Positions 1-8,674 of a DNA stretch of 63,753 nt are shown here, piece after piece (position 1 is the first letter of the stretch; each line of letters opens with the position of its first letter). The stretch lies in contig JAISCE010000024.1 in NCBI GenBank assembly GCA_031265765.1, positions 1 through 63,753 on the forward strand. The letters are read 5' to 3'. A program made the translations under genes and the position numbers. The notes under the pieces are model-generated. The model was not told the origin of the DNA and ran no database searches. It saw only the letters and a list, made by a program, of their open reading frames with translations. Source of the stretch: Azoarcus sp. Its GTDB lineage: Bacteria > Pseudomonadota > Gammaproteobacteria > Burkholderiales > Rhodocyclaceae.

Positions 1-162
1 GGTTTTCCGATCCCGCGCAACATGGGGAGAGGGGAGACGGGCGGCACGGCGGCGCTGCCGATGTGGATCAATTACATGCGCTCCGCACTGGCGGGCATGC
101 CGGAAACGGCGTTGCCCAGGAAAGCGCCTGTTCCCCTGGCAGGTGGCGTCCCCAGGCAGTAG
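1..162 (+). CDS. mrcA: Penicillin-binding protein 1A, C-terminal end (partial)
   Basis: Frame 1 is open from the window edge to a TAG at 160-162. It encodes the last 53 residues of what looks like a class A penicillin-binding protein, a periplasmic peptidoglycan glycosyltransferase/transpeptidase. The stretch ETGGTAALPMWINYM closely resembles the end of the transpeptidase domain in PBP1A proteins, where a TGG(N/T)(T/A)ALP(I/M)W run follows the KTG box, and a short Pro-rich tail follows. The catalytic domains lie outside the window. It converges on xth with an 11-bp gap. The assignment rests on this short motif only. Confidence 0.7.
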   Translation, partial: GFPIPRNMGRGETGGTAALPMWINYMRSALAGMPETALPRKAPVPLAGGVPRQ

Positions 163-173
163 TCAATGGCGGC

Positions 174-956
174 TCATGGCGCGATGTCGTAATCGACGAT
201 GAGCGGCGCGTGATCCGAAAACCGCTGTTCCTTGTAGACTGCGGCCCTGCAAGCCCGCGCGGCGGCGGCGGCGGTGGCGATCTGATAGTCGATTCGCCAG
301 CCGACGTTCCTGGCCCATGCCTGGCCCCGGTGCGACCACCATGTATAGCCTTCCGGGCCTGCTTCGGGATAAAGGCGGCGATAGATATCGACCCAGCCCA
401 GTTCGTCGAATACGCGCGAGAGCCAGGCGCGTTCTTCGGGCAGGAAGCCGGAACTCCCCTGATTGCTTTTCCAGTTTTTGAGGTCGATTTCGCGGTGGGC
501 GATGTTCCAGTCGCCGCAGATGATGAATTCGCGCCCGCTCGCGGTGAGTTGAGCGAGATGGGGCAGAAAGCGTTCCATGAAATCGAATTTGACAGCCTGT
601 CTTTCGGGCGAACTGGAACCCGAGGGTAAGTAGAGCGAAACCACTGACAATGCGGGAAAATCCAGTTGCAGGTAGCGTCCTTCGTCGTCGATATCGGGCA
701 TGCCCAGCCCTTCGACGATGCGCACGGGATGATGGCGGCTGTATACCCCGACACCGCTGTAGCCTTTTTTGACGGCGTAGGAAAACCAGCCATCCCATCC
801 GGCGGGCGCGCGCATTGCAGGGGTGAGATCGCCGGCCTGCGCTTTGAGTTCTTGTACGCAGACGACATCGGCCTCGACGCTGGCGAGCCAGTCGAAGAAA
901 CCCTTGCCGGTCGCCGAGCGGATGCCGTTCAGATTGGCCGTGACGATACGCATCAT
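174..956 (-). CDS. xth: Exodeoxyribonuclease III (AP endonuclease)
   Basis: A 260-aa endonuclease/exonuclease/phosphatase-family enzyme that cleaves abasic sites in DNA and degrades 3' ends in base excision repair. The family landmarks appear in order: N-terminal TANLNGIRSA, VCVQELKAQ with the metal-binding Glu near residue 36, GDWNIAH with the Asp/Asn pair in mid-protein, WRIDYQ, and C-terminal SDHAPLIVDYD with the catalytic His. The length is normal for Xth/ExoA. Two adjacent ATG codons (956 and 953) could serve as start. It is transcribed divergently from pyrE across about 150 bp, a neighbourhood seen in many proteobacteria. Confidence 0.95.
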   Translation of the reverse strand: MMRIVTANLNGIRSATGKGFFDWLASVEADVVCVQELKAQAGDLTPAMRAPAGWDGWFSYAVKKGYSGVGVYSRHHPVRIVEGLGMPDIDDEGRYLQLDFPALSVVSLYLPSGSSSPERQAVKFDFMERFLPHLAQLTASGREFIICGDWNIAHREIDLKNWKSNQGSSGFLPEERAWLSRVFDELGWVDIYRRLYPEAGPEGYTWWSHRGQAWARNVGWRIDYQIATAAAAARACRAAVYKEQRFSDHAPLIVDYDIAP

Positions 957-1108
957 ATTGCTGCTCCTTGTTGTCAGTCGTTACTATTTCCCGTTTGCGC
1001 ACAAGACGCGCATCGCCAGACGAATGGACGGAATAAACTGTCCGCGCGGCGAAAAGCTTCCAGCGCCTGCCGGCGGAGGAAGCTCAAGTGGAATTGGTGT
1101 AATGTAGC

Positions 1109-1786
1109 GTGCCGGAAGAGAATCTGGATACTGAGCAAATGCCCCCTGGTCGTGATTTCATCGCCCTTTCATGCCGAAAAGGCGTACTGCGCTTTGGTTC
1201 TTTCATAACCAAGGCGGGGCGGACATCGCCTTATTTCTTCAATGCCGGTCTGTTCGACGATGGCGCATCTTTCGATGCCCTGTGCGGCTTTTATGCGAGG
1301 GCGATCCTCGGTTCCGGCGTGGCTTTCGACATGCTTTTCGGCCCGGCCTACAAGGGCATCCCGCTGGTTGCCGGCACGGCGATGCGTTTGGCCGGAGAGG
1401 GCGTGAATGTGCCGTTCGCTTTCAACCGCAAGGAAACCAAGGATCACGGCGAGGGCGGCGTTTTGGTCGGCGCGCCGCTTCGGGGCAGGGTGCTGATTCT
1501 CGACGATGTTATCTCCGCCGGGACTTCGGTGCGCGAATCGGTCGCCATCATCCGCGGCCAGGGGGCCGAACCCGCGGGAGTGGCTATTGCGCTCGACCGT
1601 ATGGAACGCGGGCAGGGAGACGTTTCGGCGGTGCAGGAAGTCGACCGGACTTACGGTATTCCAGTGGTGACGGTCGCAACGCTCGACGACCTTGTTGCCT
1701 ACTTGTCGGGCAACGCGGAATCGGAAGCCGAGCTTGCGGCGGTCCAAGCTTATCGGGATGTTTATGGAACGCATGCGTCGCATTGA
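1109..1786 (+). CDS. pyrE: Orotate phosphoribosyltransferase
   Basis: Catalyses orotate plus PRPP to OMP in de novo pyrimidine synthesis, in the cytosol. The signature [10 protein letters not shown] near the N-terminus and the PRPP-binding loop [17 protein letters not shown] around residues 130-146 identify it. The first possible start is GTG at 1109 (225 aa). An ATG at 1139 gives 215 aa and begins right before the conserved RDFI region, matching the E. coli protein better, so the true start may be 1139. The 3' end overlaps the start of the next gene by about 20 bp, suggesting co-transcription. Confidence 0.95.
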   Translation: MPEENLDTEQMPPGRDFIALSCRKGVLRFGSFITKAGRTSPYFFNAGLFDDGASFDALCGFYARAILGSGVAFDMLFGPAYKGIPLVAGTAMRLAGEGVNVPFAFNRKETKDHGEGGVLVGAPLRGRVLILDDVISAGTSVRESVAIIRGQGAEPAGVAIALDRMERGQGDVSAVQEVDRTYGIPVVTVATLDDLVAYLSGNAESEAELAAVQAYRDVYGTHASH

Positions 1787-2414
1787 ATTTTTTTTCCTGC
1801 TGGCTGCCCTGGCGGTTTCGCCAGCCATGGCGCAAGTCGGTCATGGGGGCGTGACGCGGGTGTTCAGTTGTGAAATCGATGGCCGCCCCGTATTTGGCGA
1901 TACCTTGCCGAAAGAGTGCTATGGCCGCGCCTGGGTCGAAAAAGTCAATGGCGTCACGGTCTACCGCGAGGCGGCCCAGCCGACGCCTGCCGAGAGCGCC
2001 GGCCGCCGGGAAAGAGAACGTCAGCGGGAACTCGCCAGCCGGGAAGCCGCCAAGCGGAAACAGCAGGACGATGCCTTGCGCGAAAGGTACCGGTCGCTCG
2101 CCGATCTCGATGCGCGCCGCGATTACGAAGCGGCGCAACTCGATGATGCCATTGCCGTGGCGCGCGCCGATGAGCGCGAATTGGCCGCGCGCCGCAAACG
2201 CCTGGACGACGGAGCGCCAGCCTCGAAAGACAATCCGATGCCGGACAGCCTTGCTCGCGCCCTTGTCTACGCCGACGAAGAATTGGCGCGCGCGCGCGCG
2301 ACCGTCGAGAAAAAAATAAAAGAACGCGATGAGCTTCGCCAGCGTTTTGAGTCCGAGCGCCGGCGTTACATCGAGATCACGGCCACGCCCGCCGTCGGGC
2401 AGCCTGCGGATTGA
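1764..2414 (+). CDS. Secreted coiled-coil protein, DUF4124-like N-terminus
   Basis: Encodes about 216 aa if the ATG at 1764 is used; GGGA sits five bases upstream. An open frame continues back to 1692, but that part only shadows the end of pyrE. Residues 1-20 form a signal peptide ending near SPAMAQ. The segment [24 protein letters not shown], with two Cys, resembles the DUF4124 motif of small periplasmic proteins in betaproteobacteria. The remainder is a charged helix rich in Arg, Glu and Ala, predicted as coiled coil. It is likely exported and of unknown function. The Cys pair could form a disulfide (inference). Confidence 0.75.
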   Translation: MERMRRIEFFFLLAALAVSPAMAQVGHGGVTRVFSCEIDGRPVFGDTLPKECYGRAWVEKVNGVTVYREAAQPTPAESAGRRERERQRELASREAAKRKQQDDALRERYRSLADLDARRDYEAAQLDDAIAVARADERELAARRKRLDDGAPASKDNPMPDSLARALVYADEELARARATVEKKIKERDELRQRFESERRRYIEITATPAVGQPAD

Positions 2415-2447
2415 ACCGCTGTCGCACAATCGGGACAGCCCGCGACC

Positions 2448-3260
2448 ATGATCGAATCCTCTCCCGATGCCGTGCTGGACGATGCCGCCGACAGGCTCAG
2501 GCGTGCCGAACGTCCTCTTTTCATTACCGGCGCGGGCATTTCCGCCGATTCCGGCTTGCCGACTTACCGTGGCATCGGCGGGCTCTACAGCGACCGCCAG
2601 ACCGAAGAAGGCATCCCGATCGAAGAAGCACTTTCCGGCCGCATGCTGGCGTGCCGGCCCGAGATCGCCTGGCGCCATATCGCCCGGATCGAGCGTAACT
2701 GCCGGGGCGCCAGCCCCTGCGCCGCGCACAAGCTGATCGCCGCGCTCGAAGCCGAAAAACCCGGAACCTGTGTACTCACCCAGAATATCGACGGCCTGCA
2801 CCGCAAAGCCGGCTCAAGGAACCTGATCGAAATCCACGGTACTGTGTATCGCCTGCTTTGTACTGCCTGCGATTACCGGCGCGATCTGCCCGATTACGCG
2901 GATTACGACGGCCTTGCGCTGCCGCTTTGCCCCCAATGCAGCCGTCCGTTGCGCCCCGATGTCGTGCTGTTCGGCGAAATGCTGCCGGCGGCGGCGCTGG
3001 CGCAATTGGCGCAGGTCATGGACGATGGCCCCGACATGGTATTTTCCATTGGCACTACCAGTCTGTTCCCCTACATTGCCCACCCGGTATGGTGGGCGAA
3101 GCAGAATCGCATCGCCGCCGTGGAAATCAACCCTGGCGAAACCGGAGTCAGTCCGCTCGTTTCCCACCGCCTGAGGATGGGTGCGGCGCAAGCGATGGAG
3201 GCGCTCTGGTTGCGTCTGCGTCCGAGAACGGGTGGCGGCGTTTTCGCGCAATTGAGTTAA
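2448..3260 (+). CDS. Sir2-family NAD-dependent protein deacylase
   Basis: A 270-aa sirtuin that removes acyl groups from lysine using NAD+, in the cytoplasm. Visible motifs are ITGAGISADSGLPTYRG (NAD binding, residues 24-40), TQNIDGLHRKAG (QNID motif), IEIHGT with the catalytic His, a zinc-ribbon CxxC...CPQC pair near residues 145 and 165, and the C-terminal IGTTSLFPYIAHP region that closes the Rossmann fold. It lacks the short N-terminus of E. coli CobB. It lies 33 bp after the coiled-coil gene and 46 bp before the DUF475 gene, so it may be part of one operon with pyrE. Confidence 0.92.
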   Translation: MIESSPDAVLDDAADRLRRAERPLFITGAGISADSGLPTYRGIGGLYSDRQTEEGIPIEEALSGRMLACRPEIAWRHIARIERNCRGASPCAAHKLIAALEAEKPGTCVLTQNIDGLHRKAGSRNLIEIHGTVYRLLCTACDYRRDLPDYADYDGLALPLCPQCSRPLRPDVVLFGEMLPAAALAQLAQVMDDGPDMVFSIGTTSLFPYIAHPVWWAKQNRIAAVEINPGETGVSPLVSHRLRMGAAQAMEALWLRLRPRTGGGVFAQLS

Positions 3261-3306
3261 ACTGCACGCCGCCCCGGGCAACGGGTTCAAAATTCAAACC
3301 GGTTCC

Positions 3307-4341
3307 ATGATGAAAAGTTTTCGCCTGTCTTTTTTCGTGACGATTGTTTGCCTTGCATTCGCCGGTTACTGGGGCGCGCGCAATGGTATGGGCGTGCCCT
3401 CGGCGCTCCTTCTCGTCTTCATACTCGGCGTACTGGAAGTCAGCCTCTCGTTCGACAACGCCGTTGTCAACGCCTCCGTCCTCAAGGAAATGGATGAAAA
3501 ATGGCAAAAGATATTCCTGACCGTCGGCATTCTGATCGCAGTGTTCGGCATGCGCCTGTTCTTTCCGGTCGCAATCGTTTCGATAGCGACCGGCCTGGGC
3601 ATCCTGGATGTCGCCGTAATGGCGCTGGAGCGGCCCACTGAATATTCGCGCCACCTGGGCGATAGCCATGCAGGCATCTCTGCATTTGGCGGCATATTCC
3701 TGCTGCTGGTCTTTCTTGCCTTCCTTTTCGATGAAAGCAAAAAACTGCACTGGCTCGGGAAAATCGAAGAAAAATTCTCCCAATTGGGCAAAATGGATTC
3801 GATAGGCGTCATGCTGGCGCTACTCGTGTTGTTCGCCGCCTATTTGTGGATGCCGATAGATGCCGCCACGAAGCTTACGGTATTGATTTCCGGAATAGGC
3901 GGCGTGATTCTTTTTATCGCCGTGAGCAGCATCGATAGTCTTTTCGAGAGCGAAGAAGACGGCGATGCCGCGGTACGAGCCGCCAGGCGCAACGGCGCCG
4001 CCGGTTTCCTCTACCTTGAGATACTGGATGCTTCATTTTCTTTCGACGGCGTACTCGGCGCTTTTGCCATCACCCGCGACGTTGTCGTCATCATGCTCGG
4101 GCTGGCCATTGGCGCGATGTTCGTGCGCTCATTGACCGTGTATCTGGTGCGCAAGGGGACGCTGGATGAATACGTTTTCCTCGAACACGGGGCGCACTAT
4201 GCAATCGGCTCCCTGGCGGTAATCATGCTGGCCGGAATCGTCATGCACATCCCGGAAATCGTCACCGGTCTGATCGGCGTGGCCTTCATCGCGCTGGCGC
4301 TCGTTTCTTCCGTCAGGTACAAACGCGGGAATGCGGCGTAA
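3307..4341 (+). CDS. DUF475 family integral membrane protein (TerC-like)
   Basis: A 344-aa polytopic membrane protein with about nine hydrophobic segments. Two similar internal sequences, EVSLSFDNAVVNASVLKEM near residue 48 and ILDASFSFDGVLGAFAIT near residue 240, carry the acidic/Asn residues typical of the TerC superfamily and of DUF475. A hydrophilic loop (FESEEDGDAAVRAARR) divides the halves. TerC relatives move or sense metal ions such as Mn2+, but the DUF475 subgroup is uncharacterised, so the transport role is inference. Start is the first of two ATG codons. It converges on the patatin gene, with a GC hairpin between them. Confidence 0.85.
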   Translation: MMKSFRLSFFVTIVCLAFAGYWGARNGMGVPSALLLVFILGVLEVSLSFDNAVVNASVLKEMDEKWQKIFLTVGILIAVFGMRLFFPVAIVSIATGLGILDVAVMALERPTEYSRHLGDSHAGISAFGGIFLLLVFLAFLFDESKKLHWLGKIEEKFSQLGKMDSIGVMLALLVLFAAYLWMPIDAATKLTVLISGIGGVILFIAVSSIDSLFESEEDGDAAVRAARRNGAAGFLYLEILDASFSFDGVLGAFAITRDVVVIMLGLAIGAMFVRSLTVYLVRKGTLDEYVFLEHGAHYAIGSLAVIMLAGIVMHIPEIVTGLIGVAFIALALVSSVRYKRGNAA

Positions 4342-4369
4342 CGGAGATCGCGCGCCCACCGATATCCAA

Positions 4370-4399
4370 CCCGCGCCCACCGAGTTCCGCGGGCGCGGG
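4370..4399. terminator. GC-rich hairpin between convergent genes
   Basis: A perfect 9-bp inverted repeat (CCCGCGCCC at 4370-4378 and GGGCGCGGG at 4391-4399) with a 12-nt loop lies between the DUF475 gene stop and the patatin stop. There is no T-run on either side, so intrinsic termination is uncertain. Confidence 0.4.
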
Positions 4400-4416
4400 G
4401 CGCGATCGAGACGCGA

Positions 4417-5439
4417 TCATTTGTTGGCCTTCGGCTCCTCATTGTCGTACCACTTGAAATACGCTTCCGAGCCTTTTTTGCCGCTGTCGTACAATGCCTG
4501 CTTTTTGGCTTCCGAAAGCGAGAAATCGGCGGTGCCGACGCCAAGGGTGTCGATGTAGACCGTGCGCTGCCAGTCATCGCTGTGCAGGTGGTAATTGTCC
4601 TGCAATTTGTAGATCGACATGCCCAATGCCAGCATATAGCTGAAAAGATCGTCGATGGTCCGCCGCGGCGGCTCGGCATGGTCGCGGAAAAGATCGATCT
4701 CGACGCTGGAATCGAGACGAAAACCGAGGCTTTCCTTGTTGTAAACATATTTGGAGACCGGGCGCTCGTTCTTGTTCAGGGAGCGGTTGGTCTTCTTGTA
4801 GTAATCCGGCATCAGGAAGTTTTCCGTATCCAGATATTTTTCGCGGTCGAAGAGTTTGATCGGATAGTTGTCCGTTACTCCGCCATCCACGTAAACATCC
4901 CCGCGCAGACTGCGGATGGCGGCAAAAAAGAACGGAAGGGACATCGAGATGCGCGCCGCGTCGGCGACGCACATCCGTGGCGTATGTTCAGCGGAGAACA
5001 CTTCCGAGAAGCCGGTGGAAAGATTTGTTCCTACAAGATACAGCGAGCGGAAACCGGATTTGTCCTTCAGCTTTTCGATGTCGGCGAAGGTCGCTTCGCT
5101 GTTGCCGGTTTTCTGCTTGATGAGCTTGCCGATCCAGTTGCGGAAATAATTGCCCTTGTACCAGCCGTATTCATCGCGAAAACGCTTGAAATCGCGGATG
5201 ACGCCCCAGTCCGAATCCAGAAAATTATTGAAATCGAGCTTCCACAGGATTTCCTTTGCTTCCGCCGGTGAGAAATTCAAGCCGAGCAGTACCGCGTTGA
5301 TCGCCCCCGCCGAGGTGCCGCCGATGCGCGCAATGCGGGACAAGATGTCTTTTTCTTCCAGTATTTCCTGGACGCCGAGGTAGGCGATGCCCTTGACACC
5401 GCCGCCTTCAAAGACGAGATTTTTAAAATGGTAAGCCAT
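4417..5439 (-). CDS. Patatin-like phospholipase
   Basis: A 340-aa lipid acyl hydrolase with the three patatin signatures: oxyanion-hole Gly-rich loop FEGGGVKGIAYLG (residues 10-22), nucleophile elbow GGTSAGAIN with Ser at about 43, and the DGGVTDNYPI dyad Asp near residue 188. No signal peptide is present, so it probably acts in the cytoplasm or is exported by a specialised system. Bacterial patatins hydrolyse membrane phospholipids; the substrate here is unknown. ATG 5439 has a good GGAG site upstream. A TATACT -10 box lies at 5474-5479 (minus strand), with an A/T run and a poly-C tract (coding strand) farther upstream. Confidence 0.92.
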   Translation of the reverse strand: MAYHFKNLVFEGGGVKGIAYLGVQEILEEKDILSRIARIGGTSAGAINAVLLGLNFSPAEAKEILWKLDFNNFLDSDWGVIRDFKRFRDEYGWYKGNYFRNWIGKLIKQKTGNSEATFADIEKLKDKSGFRSLYLVGTNLSTGFSEVFSAEHTPRMCVADAARISMSLPFFFAAIRSLRGDVYVDGGVTDNYPIKLFDREKYLDTENFLMPDYYKKTNRSLNKNERPVSKYVYNKESLGFRLDSSVEIDLFRDHAEPPRRTIDDLFSYMLALGMSIYKLQDNYHLHSDDWQRTVYIDTLGVGTADFSLSEAKKQALYDSGKKGSEAYFKWYDNEEPKANK

Positions 5440-5473
5440 CCTTCATCTCCTGTTATCGACTGACGATTCCAAG

Positions 5474-5479
5474 AGTATA
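5474..5479 (-). promoter_or_regulatory. Candidate -10 box for the patatin gene
   Basis: Read on the minus strand the hexamer is TATACT, one mismatch from the sigma-70 -10 consensus, about 35 nt upstream of the ATG. No convincing -35 hexamer is seen. A 7-nt T-run (coding strand) occupies the spacing region. Confidence 0.4.
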
Positions 5480-5519
5480 GCACGCAGGCAATACAAAAAA
5501 AGTCGGTTGTGCATATCGA

Positions 5520-5529
5520 GGGGGGGGGG
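5520..5529. repeat. Homopolymer run of 10 G (plus strand)
   Basis: Ten consecutive G residues on the plus strand lie in the 162-bp gap between pheA and the patatin gene, about 40 bp upstream of the putative patatin -10 box. Such tracts slip during replication. Confidence 0.9.
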
Positions 5530-5601
5530 CGGCTTTGTTGCGCCCAATGTTCGGCGTAGCGGGGCGGCGAAGACATCTTCGTCATAACCGGCGTGGCGCA
5601 T

Positions 5602-6693
5602 TCAGTCCGCGCCGACCGGATACGACCCCAGTACCTTGATGAAGCCCGCGCGTTCGCCGAGTTCCGCAAGCGCGGCGGCTATCGGCGCATCGGCGCGATG
5701 GCCGAGGATGTCGATGTAGAACACGTATTCCCACATGCCGCCGGGCGCGGGGCGCGATTGAAGACGCGACATGTCGATGCCGTGCCGGGCAAGCGGTTCG
5801 AGCAAGGCATGGACAGCGCCGGGGCAGTTGGGCGCGGAGCAGACGAGCGAGGTTTTGTCCCGCCCTGAGGGGCCGGCCTCATGGCGCGCGATGACGAGGA
5901 AGCGCGTGGAATTGCTGGAGTTGTCCTCGATGTTCGAGGCCAGTTTGCCGAGTCCGTAAAGCGCCGCCGCCGCTTCGCCCGCGATGGCGCAGGATTCGGG
6001 GTCTTCCGAGGCCATGCGCGCGGCTTCGGCATTGCTCGCCACCGGCACTCTCGGCAGGGCCGCAAGTTTGCGGTTGAGCCATTCGTGGCATTGGGCCAGC
6101 GATTGGGCATGCGAATAGAGCCGCCGCACCGCGCCGGGATTTTCCGCGCGCGAGAGCAGATGGTGATGGATGCGCAATTGCACTTCGCCGCAAACTTTGA
6201 GCGAATGCGCGAGCAACAGATCGAGCGTGCTGCCGACCGCGCCTTCGGTGGAGTTTTCGACCGGCACGATGCCGTAATCGGCATGGCTCGATTCCACGGC
6301 GCGGAACACTTCGTCGATGGAGACTTGCGGCAAGAGCAAAGGCGCGGAGCCGAAATGCTTGCGGCTGGCGCTCTCGGAGAATGTGCCCGCCGGGCCGAGA
6401 TAAGCGACTTTGAGCGGCAGTTCGAGTGCGAGGCAGGCCGACATGATTTCGCGGAAAATCTGCCGCACCGCGCTTTCGGGCAAGGGGCCGGGGTTGAGGC
6501 CGGCGATCCGTTGCAGTACTTGTGCTTCGCGTTCCGGGCGATACGGGTAGCCAGCCTCGCCGTGACGCGCCTTGATTCTGCCGACTTCCTGCGCGCAATG
6601 GGCGCGCCGCCCCAAGAGTTCCAGCAATTGACGGTCGAGTTCGTCGATTTCCCGGCGCTTGCCCGCCAGTTCCTTTTGCAGCGCCTCGTTCAT
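5602..6693 (-). CDS. pheA: Bifunctional chorismate mutase / prephenate dehydratase
   Basis: A 363-aa P-protein that converts chorismate to prephenate and then phenylpyruvate in phenylalanine synthesis. Residues 1-90 form an AroQ-type chorismate mutase helix bundle (RREIDELDRQLLELLGRRA; later YRPEREAQVL). Residues 95-275 are the prephenate dehydratase domain, with YLGPAGTFSE, VPVENSTEGAVG and the catalytic STRF motif. Residues 285-360 are an ACT regulatory domain (CPGAVHALLEPLARHGIDM...SRP...WEYVFYID), so feedback inhibition by phenylalanine is expected from the family. No aromatic-pathway genes flank it in this window. Confidence 0.96.
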   Translation of the reverse strand: MNEALQKELAGKRREIDELDRQLLELLGRRAHCAQEVGRIKARHGEAGYPYRPEREAQVLQRIAGLNPGPLPESAVRQIFREIMSACLALELPLKVAYLGPAGTFSESASRKHFGSAPLLLPQVSIDEVFRAVESSHADYGIVPVENSTEGAVGSTLDLLLAHSLKVCGEVQLRIHHHLLSRAENPGAVRRLYSHAQSLAQCHEWLNRKLAALPRVPVASNAEAARMASEDPESCAIAGEAAAALYGLGKLASNIEDNSSNSTRFLVIARHEAGPSGRDKTSLVCSAPNCPGAVHALLEPLARHGIDMSRLQSRPAPGGMWEYVFYIDILGHRADAPIAAALAELGERAGFIKVLGSYPVGAD

Positions 6694-6767
6694 GAGCCTT
6701 CGCCGGAAAAACCGTTACTGTGGCATAAACGCCGGAACGAGACAAACACGCCGCCGCACGCGGCGCC

Positions 6768-6800
6768 CGCCCGGCGCGGATGCGGCATCCGCGCCGGGCG
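6768..6800. terminator. Perfect 16-bp inverted repeat downstream of the DHH gene
   Basis: Arms 6768-6783 and 6785-6800 are exact reverse complements around one central G. They lie 5 bp past the stop of the minus-strand DHH phosphoesterase gene and about 75 bp before the pheA start. The position suits an RNA hairpin at the end of the DHH transcript. There is no T-run, so it may stabilise mRNA rather than terminate it. Confidence 0.55.
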
Positions 6801-6805
6801 GATAT

Positions 6806-7741
6806 TCAACCGTCGGCGTTGATTCGCGCGACCAATTCCCCGAGCACTTTTTCCGCCTGCTCGTTGGCAATCTGGCAGGTGCCCGCCGCTTCATGTCCGC
6901 CGCCGCCGTATTCGAGCATCAGTTCGCCGATATTGGTCTTGCTCGAACGGTCGAGGATGGATTTGCCGGTGGCGAAGACGGTGTTTTGTTTTTTCAGGCC
7001 CCACATGACGTGGATGGAGATATTGGTTTCCGGAAACAATGCATAGATCATGAAGCGATTGATGGCGTAAATGACTTCTTCGTTGCGCAAATCCAGCACT
7101 GCCAGATTCCGATGGACGGTGGTACAGCGCCTGATTTGCTCCTCCGCCTTCCCGGCATGCTGGAAATAGAGTTCCTTGCGTTCCGCGATGTCGGGAAGAC
7201 TGAGAATTTCTTCGATGCCATGCTGTTTGCAATAGCCGATCAACTGCATCATCAGCACATAGTTGCTGATGCGGAATTCGCGGAAACGGCCAAGGCCGGT
7301 GCGGGAATCCATCAAATAATTGAGCAGCACCCAGCCTTGCGGATCGAGGATGTCGTCGCGGGTGAACTGGGCGCTGTCGGCCTTGTCTACCGCCGTCATC
7401 ATGTCGTCGGAAATGTTGGGGAAAGTGTCTTTTCCGCCGTAGTAGTTATAGACCACCCTGGCCGCGGAGGGCGCATCCGGGTCGATGATGTAATTCGGGC
7501 ATTCGCCGGTATTGCGAAGGGTTTCGGACAGATGATGGTCGAACGCCAGATGCGCGCCGGGAACATAAGGCAGGTTGGTGGTAATGTCCCGGTCCGTGAT
7601 CTGGATAAGACCGTCCTGCATATCCTTGGGATGAACGAATTTAATCTCGTTCAGAAGGTCGAGTTCTTTCAGTAGCACGGCGCAAATCAGTCCGTCGAAA
7701 TCGCTACGCGTAACCAGGCGAAATCTTTGATCTTCGCTCAC
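6806..7741 (-). CDS. DHH-family phosphoesterase
   Basis: A 311-aa protein with the two-domain DHH/DHHA1 layout. The N-terminal metal-binding motifs are TRSDFDGLICAVLL (residues 11-24), LAFDHHLSET and AVDKADSAQF; the C-terminal substrate-binding motif is EYGGGGHEAAGTC. This family cleaves phosphodiester or phosphoanhydride bonds (RecJ, NrnA, cyclic-dinucleotide and polyphosphate hydrolases). The size and HVMWGLKK/FATGKSIL region suggest a nanoRNase- or exopolyphosphatase-like member; the exact substrate cannot be read from sequence. The upstream gap to nudC is about 70 bp, so the two could be co-transcribed. Confidence 0.88.
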   Translation of the reverse strand: MSEDQRFRLVTRSDFDGLICAVLLKELDLLNEIKFVHPKDMQDGLIQITDRDITTNLPYVPGAHLAFDHHLSETLRNTGECPNYIIDPDAPSAARVVYNYYGGKDTFPNISDDMMTAVDKADSAQFTRDDILDPQGWVLLNYLMDSRTGLGRFREFRISNYVLMMQLIGYCKQHGIEEILSLPDIAERKELYFQHAGKAEEQIRRCTTVHRNLAVLDLRNEEVIYAINRFMIYALFPETNISIHVMWGLKKQNTVFATGKSILDRSSKTNIGELMLEYGGGGHEAAGTCQIANEQAEKVLGELVARINADG

Positions 7742-7810
7742 GGGACATCTCCGGTAAAAAATGCAACACGGTTATTAGAGCACATGCGGCGCGGCGCGCC
7801 GGGTAACCGG

Positions 7811-8656
7811 TCACGGTCGACGCGTTTTCTTCGCCAGCGTTCTACATACGGCGTCGATCATTCGTCGGGCGAGCGAACCGGCATGCGGCAAGATGGGCAG
7901 TCCGCCGGGGCGGAACCAACCGATGTCCTCGATTTCGCCTTCTTGCGCGACCAGATCGCCGCCGTGATAGTCGGCGATGAAACCCAACATCAGCGAATGC
8001 GGATAGGGCCACGATTGGCTGTCGAAATAGCGGATGTTCCGGATATCGATTCCCGCCTCCTCCCGAACTTCGCGGCGCAGGCAAGCTTCGGCGGATTCCC
8101 CCGCTTCGACGAATCCGGCCAAGGCGCTGTACATGCCGGGAGCGAAATGCGGTGAACGCGCGAGCAGGATTTCGTCGCCTTTGAGGACGATGCCGATGGC
8201 TACCGGCGAAATGCGCGGATAGGCTTTGTAGCCGCATGCCGGGCATTCGCACGCGATTTCCGTGCGGCCCGCTTCCATCGCCTGCCCGCAAGCGCCACAA
8301 AAGCGGTTGTGCAAGACCCAGGCGACAAGCTGTCTGGCGCGCACGAACGCGGCGAGGTATCCAGGCGGCCATTGCCCCCATAGTGAGCGATAGTCTCCGG
8401 CGGACAGATCCGGGGGGATGGCGAGGCCGGCGGGCCAGACCCGCAACACGCAATCCCGCCCCGCCAGGACGCCAAAGCGGAGCGCCCGCAAAGGGTTCCC
8501 CAGGTTTTGCGGCATCGGCTGGCGCGGCAAGGCCGCGTCCGGGCCGATCAGCAGCTTTTGTCCGATGAACGGAAAAACGAGCGCACGCTCATCCGCGGCG
8601 GACGGATCGGCAATGCTGCCATAAGCAGGCTCGAAATCCGGCGCGGCGGCGATCAT
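7811..8656 (-). CDS. nudC: NAD(+) diphosphatase (NudC-type Nudix hydrolase)
   Basis: A 281-aa Nudix enzyme that cleaves NADH/NAD+ to NMN and AMP and, in E. coli, removes NAD caps from RNA. A four-Cys zinc ribbon (CGACG...CECPACG, residues 140-165) precedes the Nudix box GFVEAGESAEACLRREVREEAG near residues 202-223, and the NudC hallmark SQSWPYPHSLMLGF (SQPWPFPxS type) follows it. N-terminal residues 1-135 match the divergent NudC N-domain. It lies 18 bp downstream of the alpha/beta hydrolase gene on the same strand. Confidence 0.94.
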   Translation of the reverse strand: MIAAAPDFEPAYGSIADPSAADERALVFPFIGQKLLIGPDAALPRQPMPQNLGNPLRALRFGVLAGRDCVLRVWPAGLAIPPDLSAGDYRSLWGQWPPGYLAAFVRARQLVAWVLHNRFCGACGQAMEAGRTEIACECPACGYKAYPRISPVAIGIVLKGDEILLARSPHFAPGMYSALAGFVEAGESAEACLRREVREEAGIDIRNIRYFDSQSWPYPHSLMLGFIADYHGGDLVAQEGEIEDIGWFRPGGLPILPHAGSLARRMIDAVCRTLAKKTRRP

Positions 8657-8674
8657 GGCTCGATCCGGGAGGTT

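Noticed and set aside
63..629. 188-residue plus-strand frame antisense to xth
   Set aside because: Xth motifs are complete on the minus strand, and the real plus-strand gene at the edge is the PBP1A end in another frame.
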